A stretch of DNA of 33,034 bases from Parcubacteria group bacterium GW2011_GWD2_42_14 (GCA_000998045.1 LCCS01000006.1:1-33034), one strand, 5' to 3'. Positions 25,760 to 32,846 are shown, counted from the first letter of the stretch. Made by a program: numbers and translations. Notes: generated by a model not told the origin, from the sequence alone.

Positions 25760-27043
25760 ATGGCAAAAATTGAACACATGAGAGCGCGACAGGTGCTTGA
25801 TTCGCGAGGTAATCCGACCGTAGAGGCAGATGTGTTCTTAGAGGATGGTGCTATGGGGCGAGCAATCGTACCGAGCGGAGCAAGTACCGGCGCACACGAG
25901 GCACATGAACTGCGGGATCACGTTGAAGAAGTCTATCGCGGACTTGGGGTGCAGAAGGCAGTTCAGAACATCAACGGAGAAATAGCACAGCTACTCATTC
26001 GTTCTGAAGCATCAGAACAGGTAGATATAGACAGGAAGCTTGTGGATCTCGATGGTACAAAAACGAAAGAACGTCTAGGAGCAAACGCAATACTGGCGGT
26101 GTCACTTGCGGTTGCAAAGGCAGAGGCAAACAGTCGCGGGGAATATCTTTTTGATTATATAGGAGGTTTGTCACGCATTAAGCGGGTACCACTTCTTCCG
26201 CTCCCTATGTGCAATCTTATAAACGGTGGCAGACATGCTCCCCACTCCACTGACATACAGGAGTTTATGATTTTACCTATTGGCGCACCAGTATTTTCTG
26301 AAGCGCTCCGCATGTCATCGGAGATTTTTCATACCCTTCGCGAGGCATTGGTAGAAGCGGGGTACAACACCACGGTAGGTGACGAGGGAGGATACGCTCC
26401 GACCGTCAAGAAGGGTAACAAAGAAGCACTTGAGCTCTTGATGCGAGCAGTCGAATTGGCAGGCTACGTTCCGGGGAAAGATGTTGTGTTCGGTATTGAT
26501 GTCGCTTCAACTGAATTTCTGAACGAGGACGGAAAGTATCATTTAGCGAGTGAAGAGAGGATACTCGATGCGCACGAACTTATAGAGTACTATGCATCAC
26601 TTATTAACGAATTTCCTCTGGTATCTATAGAGGACGGCCTTAGCGAAAATGATTGGGATGGGTGGAAGGTACTCAATGAACGTTTCGGAGACGAAATCCA
26701 GATAGTGGGGGATGATTTTCTGGTGACCAACGTATCATTCCTTAAACGGGCCATAGATGAAAAAGCAGCCAACGCTATTTTGGTAAAGGTAAACCAGATA
26801 GGAACACTCACTGAAACGATAGACGCTGTTGATACAGCACACGAAGCTGGCTGGCATGCAATAATAAGTCATCGCTCAGGTGAGACAGAAGATACTACCA
26901 TAGCCCATCTCGCAGTTGGACTTTCTACAGGACAAATAAAAACAGGCTCGCTGAGCCGTAGTGAGCGCATTGCCAAGTACAATGAATTGCTTCGTATTGA
27001 AGAAGAGTTGGGGGAGGATGCTCGTTTTGAAACTTGGTCGTAG
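25760..27043 (+). CDS. eno: Enolase (phosphopyruvate hydratase)
   Basis: The 427-residue length and motifs are those of enolase (EC 4.2.1.11), which interconverts 2-phosphoglycerate and PEP. The N-terminal domain has ARQVLDSRGNPTVEADV and the mobile loop PSGASTGAHEAHELRD. The barrel shows LINGGRHAPHSTDIQEFMILPIGA, TVGDEGGYAP, metal ligands in FGIDVAST, SIEDGLSENDWDGW and VGDDFLVTN, the catalytic Lys in ILVKVNQIGT, and SHRSGETEDTTIAHLAVG. Two small departures are seen: HAPHS where HADNN is usual, and IAHLAVG where IADLAVG is usual. Both lie outside the core metal ligands. The stop codon TAG is also the first three bases of element C. Confidence 0.96.
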   Translation: MAKIEHMRARQVLDSRGNPTVEADVFLEDGAMGRAIVPSGASTGAHEAHELRDHVEEVYRGLGVQKAVQNINGEIAQLLIRSEASEQVDIDRKLVDLDGTKTKERLGANAILAVSLAVAKAEANSRGEYLFDYIGGLSRIKRVPLLPLPMCNLINGGRHAPHSTDIQEFMILPIGAPVFSEALRMSSEIFHTLREALVEAGYNTTVGDEGGYAPTVKKGNKEALELLMRAVELAGYVPGKDVVFGIDVASTEFLNEDGKYHLASEERILDAHELIEYYASLINEFPLVSIEDGLSENDWDGWKVLNERFGDEIQIVGDDFLVTNVSFLKRAIDEKAANAILVKVNQIGTLTETIDAVDTAHEAGWHAIISHRSGETEDTTIAHLAVGLSTGQIKTGSLSRSERIAKYNELLRIEEELGEDARFETWS

Positions 27044-27255
27044 GACTTACGCAAGTGGCGTATTTCTTCGTTGCGCTACACAAAATACTGTTCATCGTAC
27101 CGCGTGTACGTCTCACAGTGTTTTGCTTGCGCGCCTCCTCCTTCGCTCGCCTCTGAGCTACTGCGGACAAGTCGAACTACACCACAAGAGTATTTCCATT
27201 TTCATAGTCGTTGCACTCCTTGAAAATTAGGTCGCATCCACTTGCGTAAGTCCTA
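27041..27255. mobile_element. MITE-like palindromic element C
   Basis: The 18-bp perfect terminal inverted repeat TAGGACTTACGCAAGTGG (27041-27058) matches its complement at 27238-27255. Inside are a stem with TTCATCGTAC facing GTACGTCTCAC and a 28-nt module (27199-27226) that is the exact inverse of 12359-12386 in element D. Its first bases supply the enolase stop codon. Confidence 0.78.
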
Positions 27256-27338
27256 AGAACCAACCTCATTTTGATATACATTCTAACATCGGCACAGGTG
27301 CATTTTTCGTCAATACTTTGCACCTTAGATATCGAAAA

Positions 27339-27363
27339 TCCCATAAAAACGGGGGTTTTTTTT
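27339..27363 (+). terminator. Weak terminator-like T-tract upstream of the RNR gene
   Basis: A short CCC/GGG stem (27340-27342 with 27351-27353, plus one wobble pair) is followed by eight T residues. The stem is weak. A separate perfect 7-bp inverted repeat, AGGTGCA/TGCACCT (27294-27300 and 27319-27325), lies just upstream. Confidence 0.35.
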
Positions 27364-27414
27364 ACTAAATTTAGGCATTTTTATAAAAATGTTTCGCTAT
27401 ATTAAATACTGGGG

Positions 27415-27423
27415 TTATCAACA
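27415..27423 (+). promoter_or_regulatory. DnaA-box-like site 1 upstream of the RNR gene
   Basis: TTATCAACA differs by one base from the DnaA box consensus TTATNCACA. It lies 93 bp before the RNR start codon, 62 bp from a perfect box. Confidence 0.3.
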
Positions 27424-27485
27424 CCCTTACCGACTTATATTGGGGGTACTATATACACATCACCTTCACATTCCTGTGAATTTTT

Positions 27486-27494
27486 TTATCCACA
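27486..27494 (+). promoter_or_regulatory. DnaA-box-like site 2 (perfect) upstream of the RNR gene
   Basis: TTATCCACA is a perfect match to the DnaA box and lies 21 bp before the ATG of the ribonucleotide reductase gene. DnaA regulates nrdAB in E. coli, so a regulatory site is plausible; it is not proven here. Confidence 0.4.
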
Positions 27495-27515
27495 TAGATA
27501 ATAACTAGTACGAGT

Positions 27516-29945
27516 ATGGAAAAGCCTTCTTCACACGCAAAAACAAACAAGTCAAAGGGTACAGATTCAAAAGATACGAATGCTATGATTGACAGCATCT
27601 TTGAAGCAGAAGTGCGTGCACCTTCAAAGGGTGAGGAAACACAGGAAATGCATAAAGGCTCATACTATACAAAATTTGTTTCAAAAATACAAAAACGGGA
27701 TGGCTCCATAGTTCCTTTTGATTTTCAAAAAATAATTCGTGCTATTTCTCTCGCAATGGACCAGGTGAGTGAAGGTTCTCATGATGAAGCGGAGATGGTT
27801 GCACACAGAGTTGCTTCTGAGGTGGTACGGATAGCAAAAAAGTATAAAAATTTCTTGCCGACTGTAGAGGGTATTCAGGATGAAGTTGAGCGTCAGCTCA
27901 TTCTCTCTGAGTATGTCAAAACTGCCAAGAGCTATATTCTTTATCGTGAGGAGCGTTCTCGTTTGCGCAAGATGACTATGGCAGTACCAGAGAAGGTGCG
28001 CCAACTTGCGGAAGAAAGCTCAAAATACTTCAAAGATAATCCTCTCGGTGAATTTGTATTTTTACGCACGTATGCACGATGGATTCCAAATGAAAACAGA
28101 CGGGAGACATGGATAGAGACGGTAGATAGGTATGTAGACTTTATGCGAGAGAAACTTGGAGAGAAGCTTACAGAAGAAGAGTACAGTGAGGTTCGAGAAG
28201 CTATTTTAAACCAAGAAGCGATGCCTTCCATGCGACTTCTACAGTTTGCCGGAGAGCCAGCACGCAGGTGTAACGCGGTCGCATACAATTGTTCTTACAT
28301 TGCTCCGACAACCATACAAGATTTTGGTGAAGTGCTCTATCTGTCAGCTTCTGGATGTGGCGTAGGTTTTTCTGCTGAGAGTAAAAACATTGAAAAGCTT
28401 CCACAAATAAAAGAGCAAACAGGAGTAACCCTTAAAACGCATGTCGTAGGGGACAGTAAGGAAGGATGGGCAGATGCACTCATTTTGGGTATGAACACAT
28501 GGTACATGGGCAAAGATATTGAGTTTGATTATTCTAAGGTTCGCCCAAGTGGTACACGTCTTAAAACTATGGGTGGAAAGGCAAGTGGTCCTGCGCCACT
28601 CAAGTCACTTCTCGATTTTACTCGTTACAAGATTCTTTCACGTCAAAACAGACGCCTTCGCCCCATTGATGCACATGACATTTTGTGCAAAATCGGAGAA
28701 GCTATTGTTTCAGGAGGAGTACGACGAAGCGCCATGATATCACTTTCCGATCTTGATAATGAAGAGATACGCCATGCAAAAGATGGTGCGTTCTACAACT
28801 CAGAACCACAGCGCATGTTGGCAAATAACAGTGCGGTCTATGAAATGAAGCCAACGAGCGAAGAATTTATGGATGAGTGGATGGCGCTTATGAAAGGGAG
28901 GAGCGGAGAACGAGGTATTTTCAACAGAGGCGGACTCATGACCCAGCTTCCTAAGCGTCGTCTCGACCTTTGGAGAAAGAAGGGTGTCATCATGAACAAT
29001 CACATTGTGGAGTCTGTTGGAGTAAATCCTTGCGGAGAAATTATTCTTCAATCAAAGCAGTTTTGTAACCTCTCTGAAGTTATAGCCCGCAGGAATGACA
29101 CACTCGAGACACTTAAAAAGAAAATGCGCATCGCTGCTATCCTCGGTACCTACCAGAGCTCACTCACGGACTTCAAGTATATCTCGAGCACATGGAAGGA
29201 GAATTGTGCTGATGAACGACTTCTCGGTATATCTGTTACTGGACAATGGGATTCACCTGAAGCTCGCAAGCCTGAAGTGCTTCGCGCTCTCCGAGAGGAA
29301 GCTGTAGCAATGAATAAGAAGTATGCAAAACGATTTGGTATCTCTCCATCTTCTGCTGTGACCGCAGTCAAGCCGTCAGGCACCGTGAGTCAGACAGTGA
29401 ACTGTGCTTCAGGTATGCATCCACGACACAGCGAGTACTACATTCGACGCATTCGCATTACGAGTACCGACTCACTCTTTAAAATGCTTCGGGATCAGGG
29501 TGTGCAGTATCATCCAGAGGTCGGACAGACTATGGCAAACGCAAATACCTATGTTATTGATTTCCCAGTGAAAGCACCGAAGAGTTCTGTGTACAGCAAT
29601 GACCTCTCGGCACTTGAACAGCTGGAGTACTGGCGCAATGTGAAGGTAAATTACACCGAGCATAATCCTTCAGTTACTATTTCCATTGCAGATGATGAGT
29701 GGGTCGGGGTGGCAAACTGGCTCTATGAAAACTGGGAGATGATAGGGGGGCTCTCGTTCCTTCCACGTGTCGGACAAGTACACCAGCTCTCACCATACGA
29801 AGAAATCACCAAAGAGGAGTACGAGAAGCTCTCAGCGAAGTACAAGAATGTAGACTACTCGAAGTTGGTGACGTATGAGTTTCGGGATGAGACGGAGCAG
29901 GCGAAGGAATTGGCGTGTTCGGGCAACTCTTGCGAAATCAACTAA
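27516..29945 (+). CDS. Adenosylcobalamin-dependent (class II) ribonucleotide reductase
   Basis: The 809-residue enzyme has a polar N-terminal ~45 residues, then an ATP-cone (about 53-150; IQKRDGSIVPFDFQKIIRAISLAM, SYILYREERSRLR) for allosteric control. The catalytic barrel contains QFAGEPARRCNAVAYNCSY (Cys259), LSASGCGVGFS, SGGVRRSAMISL, the radical/acid motif NPCGEI (Cys506 and Glu508) with nearby FCNLSEV, and VKPSGTVSQTVNCASGMHPRH. It ends ACSGNSCEIN, with the CxxxxC pair (801/806) that receives electrons from thioredoxin. The set resembles the monomeric Lactobacillus-type triphosphate reductase. No NrdB-type partner gene is present, as expected for class II. No cobalamin riboswitch was seen; two DnaA-box-like sites lie upstream. 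The stop codon abuts a large palindrome. Confidence 0.93.
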   Translation: MEKPSSHAKTNKSKGTDSKDTNAMIDSIFEAEVRAPSKGEETQEMHKGSYYTKFVSKIQKRDGSIVPFDFQKIIRAISLAMDQVSEGSHDEAEMVAHRVASEVVRIAKKYKNFLPTVEGIQDEVERQLILSEYVKTAKSYILYREERSRLRKMTMAVPEKVRQLAEESSKYFKDNPLGEFVFLRTYARWIPNENRRETWIETVDRYVDFMREKLGEKLTEEEYSEVREAILNQEAMPSMRLLQFAGEPARRCNAVAYNCSYIAPTTIQDFGEVLYLSASGCGVGFSAESKNIEKLPQIKEQTGVTLKTHVVGDSKEGWADALILGMNTWYMGKDIEFDYSKVRPSGTRLKTMGGKASGPAPLKSLLDFTRYKILSRQNRRLRPIDAHDILCKIGEAIVSGGVRRSAMISLSDLDNEEIRHAKDGAFYNSEPQRMLANNSAVYEMKPTSEEFMDEWMALMKGRSGERGIFNRGGLMTQLPKRRLDLWRKKGVIMNNHIVESVGVNPCGEIILQSKQFCNLSEVIARRNDTLETLKKKMRIAAILGTYQSSLTDFKYISSTWKENCADERLLGISVTGQWDSPEARKPEVLRALREEAVAMNKKYAKRFGISPSSAVTAVKPSGTVSQTVNCASGMHPRHSEYYIRRIRITSTDSLFKMLRDQGVQYHPEVGQTMANANTYVIDFPVKAPKSSVYSNDLSALEQLEYWRNVKVNYTEHNPSVTISIADDEWVGVANWLYENWEMIGGLSFLPRVGQVHQLSPYEEITKEEYEKLSAKYKNVDYSKLVTYEFRDETEQAKELACSGNSCEIN

Positions 29946-30080
29946 GTTCAAAAGCTCACAATTGACGAATTTCGTTGTTGCCATCGCCGTCGACCCTTTC
30001 ACAATATAGATACATATTGCTCAAGGGCACGACGGCTCGGCGCCTAGAAATTCATTCAATTCTGAGCTTTTGATTCAACT
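29945..30080. repeat. 136-bp imperfect palindrome between the RNR gene and the retron
   Basis: The outer arms pair AGTTCAAAAGCTCACAATTG... (29945-29973) with ...CAATTCTGAGCTTTTGATTCAACT (30047-30080), with a few mismatches and a small bulge. Inner stems CCGTCG/CGACGG and CCCTTTCACAATAT/ATATTGCTCAAGGG follow. It starts at the last base of the RNR stop codon. It may act as the RNR terminator. The nested design, including a TTCAC/CTCA mismatch in the inner stem, resembles elements A-D although the ends differ. Confidence 0.75.
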
Positions 30081-30148
30081 TTGTTCTTTAGTGGCGGATG
30101 CAACCTTTAATTGCATCTGATTATATTAATGAGTAATTAAAGCTGTTC

Positions 30149-30281
30149 ATTAACATAAAAGCGATTTTTTCGTTGTGTTCCTGCGACGAGCTACGACTCT
30201 GTTAGAGCGTTACGTGTGATTGTGTCATCATGATTGCGTTATCTCATAAGCGATAGAAGATAAGAAGGCTTTTATGTTAAT
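30149..30281 (+). ncRNA. Candidate retron msr-msd RNA
   Basis: A 14-bp perfect inverted repeat, ATTAACATAAAAGC (30149-30162) and GCTTTTATGTTAAT (30268-30281), brackets about 105 nt directly before the RT gene. This is the position and layout of the a1/a2 arms of retron RNAs. Arm a1 ends in AGC followed by GA, the context of the 2'-5' branch guanosine in known retrons (AGCGA in Ec86), so G30161 is the candidate branch base. Inside are a stem TCGTTG/CGACGA with an 8-nt loop (about 30169-30188) and CTCT-GTT-AGAG (about 30196-30206), both msr-like. The remaining ~60 nt would be the msd, whose fold is less clear. TATATT at 30122-30127 is a possible -10 box. The other upstream item is a 7-bp hairpin GATGCAA/TTGCATC (30097-30117). 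Confidence 0.72.
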
Positions 30282-30283
30282 TA

Positions 30284-31990
30284 ATGGTTTTAAATAAAAA
30301 TTTTCCAGTAGACATACCAGAAGACATAAGGGATTGTCGAAATATTACCGACTTGGCAAAGTTGCTTAATATTAATTTGAAAGCACTATTCTTTTTTGCT
30401 TACAAAAAAGAACGTTTGTATCTCAGTTTTAATATTAAGAAAAAAAATGGCGGGGCTAGGAATATCTCAGCTCCAATTGAAGCATTAAAAAATACCACAA
30501 AAAAAATAAACAGTTACTTATCAGTGGTATATGAGGAGTATAAACCGAAATCTGTGCATGGCTTTGTCTATGATAGAGATGTTGTGACAAACGCAGGAAA
30601 TCATCTTGATAGAAAGTATATTCTTAATATCGATTTGTTAAATTTCTTTGAAACAATCACCGCGCAGAGAATTTATGGTTTGTTTAAACGTTATCCCTTC
30701 ATTTTTGGGAATAAATTTGCTTCTATATTAACAGGTATAGTGACATATAATAATTGCTTACCCCAAGGTTCTCCTTGTTCTCCTGTATTATCAAACATGG
30801 TTTGTCTAAAAATGGATAAACAGTTAATAAACCTCGCAAATGAAAATGGGTGGAGATACACAAGGTATGCAGATGATATAACCTTTTCAGCAAATAAAAT
30901 TTCAAGCAATCTCGCTAATTTTGCAAGTGACGGGATTAATGTAGGTGAAAAAATTGTAAATATAATCAACAAGAATGGGTTTGCAATTAATGAAAAGAAA
31001 ACACGATTATCTTCCCATAACCAAAGTAAGTGGGTTACTGGGATTAAGGTAAATAAAAAATGTAATGTTTCTAGAAAATATGTACGAAATGTACGCGCTA
31101 TGTTACATGTGTGGGAGGCATACGATGAAAAGTTAGCTGAAAAGACATATAATGCTAAATATAATTTTGGTAAAAACAAAAAATTTAGGAGTGTGGTGAA
31201 TGGAAAAATTGAACATATCGGTCATGTAAAAACCAAAAAAGATTTAATTTATATAAAGCTTCATAATAGGTATTGTGAATTAGTAGGTGAATCTCATAAA
31301 AGATTGCCAGAAACAAAAAAAGATGAATATCTGAATAAGGTACTAATGATACAGGGTCAATCTGGTTATGGAAGCGGGTTTTTTATTACTCAACACTTAA
31401 TTCTTACATGTGCCCATGTTGTAAAAGGTTCAAAAAAAGTTAAGTTTACAACACGCTTGAACAAGCTTCCTGTGGAATTCAAAGAAGCAAGTGTTATCGA
31501 TATAAATATCGAAAAAGACTATGCGATATTATTTTCAGAAAAAAAGTTTAATGAGTTTGTATTCAAGTGCAATTTAAATAAAGGCTTAAATATGTATAGT
31601 CATAATGACGCATATATTTCAGTTGGATATGCCGGTTTTAGAACTGATGGTAACTTTTGGGTTGAACCATCAATTGCTGATCAAAAAATTGTCCAAACAA
31701 ATCAGCGTAAGAACGTTAATAGTTTTGATGTTAGTGGTGCTATGTGGAAAGGCATGAGTGGAGGTCCAATTATTTTAGAACATACAGATTATGTAGAGGG
31801 GTATATAGTTAATGGGGCATCATCACTAGATACCAGCGAAGATGTAAAAAGTCATTCTTTTTATCCAATTTCAAATATTCCAAAAAAGTATTATGAACCT
31901 AAATTTCTAACCCTTTTGATTGATGAAATGTACGGTAGCAGGTTTACAGAAACAAAAGAAGTTGGCATGCCTGACCAATTTTTTACTTAG
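30284..31990 (+). CDS. Retron reverse transcriptase fused to trypsin-like serine protease
   Basis: This 568-residue protein has two parts. The RT (about 1-345) shows the fingers motif KKKNGGARNISAP (53-64), the retron X-domain motif NAGNH (NAxxH, 103-107), catalytic Asp117 in LNIDLLNFF, PQGSPCSPVLSN (160-171), YADD (195-198) and the retron Y-domain VTG (251-253). The protease (about 352-555) is chymotrypsin/HtrA-like: GYGSGFFITQHLILTCAHV with His378, KDYAIL with Asp412, and GMSGGP with Ser492. There is no signal peptide, so both parts should be cytoplasmic. Known retrons are anti-phage modules in which the RT and its msDNA hold an effector in check; here the fused protease is the probable effector (inference). 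The start codon lies 2 bp after the ncRNA arm, with no Shine-Dalgarno motif. The gene is more AT-rich than its neighbours. Confidence 0.93.
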   Translation: MVLNKNFPVDIPEDIRDCRNITDLAKLLNINLKALFFFAYKKERLYLSFNIKKKNGGARNISAPIEALKNTTKKINSYLSVVYEEYKPKSVHGFVYDRDVVTNAGNHLDRKYILNIDLLNFFETITAQRIYGLFKRYPFIFGNKFASILTGIVTYNNCLPQGSPCSPVLSNMVCLKMDKQLINLANENGWRYTRYADDITFSANKISSNLANFASDGINVGEKIVNIINKNGFAINEKKTRLSSHNQSKWVTGIKVNKKCNVSRKYVRNVRAMLHVWEAYDEKLAEKTYNAKYNFGKNKKFRSVVNGKIEHIGHVKTKKDLIYIKLHNRYCELVGESHKRLPETKKDEYLNKVLMIQGQSGYGSGFFITQHLILTCAHVVKGSKKVKFTTRLNKLPVEFKEASVIDINIEKDYAILFSEKKFNEFVFKCNLNKGLNMYSHNDAYISVGYAGFRTDGNFWVEPSIADQKIVQTNQRKNVNSFDVSGAMWKGMSGGPIILEHTDYVEGYIVNGASSLDTSEDVKSHSFYPISNIPKKYYEPKFLTLLIDEMYGSRFTETKEVGMPDQFFT

Positions 31991-32075
31991 GAGAATGAAA
32001 AAAAGGGGAAGAAAATGAAAATGGAAACAGGGACAATTAAATCTTGAAAACTTTGCCGTGTGTAATTACAGTTAG

Positions 32076-32104
32076 AATACTAGAATTTCCACTAGTATTT
32101 TTTT
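32076..32104 (+). terminator. Rho-independent terminator after the retron gene
   Basis: AATACTAG (32076-32083) and CTAGTATT (32092-32099) form an 8-bp perfect stem with an 8-nt loop, followed by a run of T (32098-32104). It lies about 85 bp after the RT-protease stop codon. Confidence 0.75.
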
Positions 32105-32293
32105 ATGATGGAGGTTCAACCTTTACCATAACGTAACAGTTAATTATTTAAATGAAGTAGGTTCAACCTTCTTCATTAGCTACTAGCGGTGCACCTACCT
32201 TACGGTTAACCGTAAGGTAGAGAGTCGTCTTACATATTCTTTACAGTTGAGTTTTTTAATATACGGTAGCTCTGGAGGTTGAATCTCCATCAT
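32105..32293. repeat. Nested hairpin cluster downstream of the retron
   Basis: The outer arms ATGATGGAGGTTCAACCT (32105-32122) and AGGTTGAATCTCCATCAT (32276-32293) pair 17 of 18. Inside are AATGAAGTAGGT/ACCTTCTTCATT (32151-32162 with 32166-32177, 11 of 12) and a 26-bp perfect palindrome (32195-32220). GGTTCAACC occurs twice and GGTTAACC once. No ORF is present. Together with the two terminators, this accounts for most of the 436-bp gap 31991-32426. The rest (32294-32379) shows nothing clear. Confidence 0.7.
32195..32220. repeat. 26-bp perfect palindrome
   Basis: CTACCTTACGGTT followed by AACCGTAAGGTAG is fully self-complementary. It lies at the centre of the hairpin cluster and could be a cruciform, a protein-binding site or a recombination site. 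Confidence 0.6.
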
Positions 32294-32379
32294 AAATACT
32301 TGTCACGAGTTAAGTTTTTATGATGAATTTTTATCAAGAATACTTCTTAATGCATAGAAAGAAGAAGGGGAGAACGAGA

Positions 32380-32418
32380 GAAGACCGCTTGGGTAGCGGT
32401 CTTCGATTTCGATTTTTT
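32380..32418. terminator. Terminator hairpin before the convergent membrane protein gene
   Basis: GAAGACCGCT (32380-32389) and AGCGGTCTTC (32395-32404) form a 10-bp perfect stem with a 5-nt loop, and a T7 tract follows on the plus side after a short spacer. It is 22 bp past the stop codon of the minus-strand gene and may serve both directions. Confidence 0.65.
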
Positions 32419-32426
32419 TGACCCTA

Positions 32427-32846
32427 TTACTTGAGGGCCGTTTGTTCGGCGGGGATGTTGTAACGTGCCTTGTACGTTTTCAGAAATTCTTCGATTGACA
32501 TGTCAATTCTGAGAGCAAAGGCATCACCCCCGACATAAGCTATTCCATCTGCGGAGCTGAATTTCCATCCATCACTTTGATCGCTAGAACCCACGTATGA
32601 GTCAATGAGAATCCAATGACGTAACGTTTCTCCACCGCTATTGTCGACAACGAGCCAGTTTCCACTCTTTCCTGATGCTACAAGTTGAAGCCAGTACACA
32701 TTCCCTTGTGGCGTACCCCATGCAGCAATGAATACTGTAATACATAGGAGGCCCACAATCACCGAAGCGGTATTTTTTGTGTAAGAATACCAGAAAATAC
32801 AGCCGGCTAATCCGAGAACACCGATTAATACGAGAATTAAAAACAT
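32427..32846 (-). CDS. Small membrane-anchored protein of unknown function
   Basis: The track start (32861) would place the ribosome site inside the gene. AGGAGG lies 6 nt before the ATG at 32846, which is chosen, giving 139 residues. Two adjacent hydrophobic segments open the protein: about 2-20 (FLILVLIGVLGLAGCIFWYSY, containing an LAGC lipobox-like motif) and about 26-43 (ASVIVGLLCITVFIAAWG). The remaining ~95 residues are polar with several Trp and Gly and probably form a small beta domain (YWLQLVASGKSGNWLVVDNSG...WKFSSADGIAYVGGDAFALRI). No family was recognised. It may be a two-TM protein or a lipoprotein. It is convergent with the retron and has its own strong ribosome site, so a functional link with the retron is not implied. 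Confidence 0.7.
   Translation of the reverse strand: MFLILVLIGVLGLAGCIFWYSYTKNTASVIVGLLCITVFIAAWGTPQGNVYWLQLVASGKSGNWLVVDNSGGETLRHWILIDSYVGSSDQSDGWKFSSADGIAYVGGDAFALRIDMSIEEFLKTYKARYNIPAEQTALK

Noticed and set aside
25484-25766. ORFs of 79-80 aa across element B (25434..25673 + and 25524..25766 -)
   Set aside because: They run through the palindromic element, and similar-looking peptides arise on both strands of elements B and C because of the inverted repeats; they do not look like genes.
27257-27515. Cobalamin riboswitch before the B12-dependent RNR
   Set aside because: No B12-box-like conserved core or suitable pairing was found in the leader; only an inverted repeat, a T-tract and DnaA-like sites are visible.
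30691-31179. 162-aa minus-strand ORF opposite the RT
   Set aside because: It is the antisense of the conserved RT core; no independent coding signal was seen.
32105-32180. tRNA-like T-arm motifs (GGTTCAACC)
   Set aside because: No acceptor stem, anticodon arm or CCA end can be arranged around them; they are better explained as hairpin repeats.
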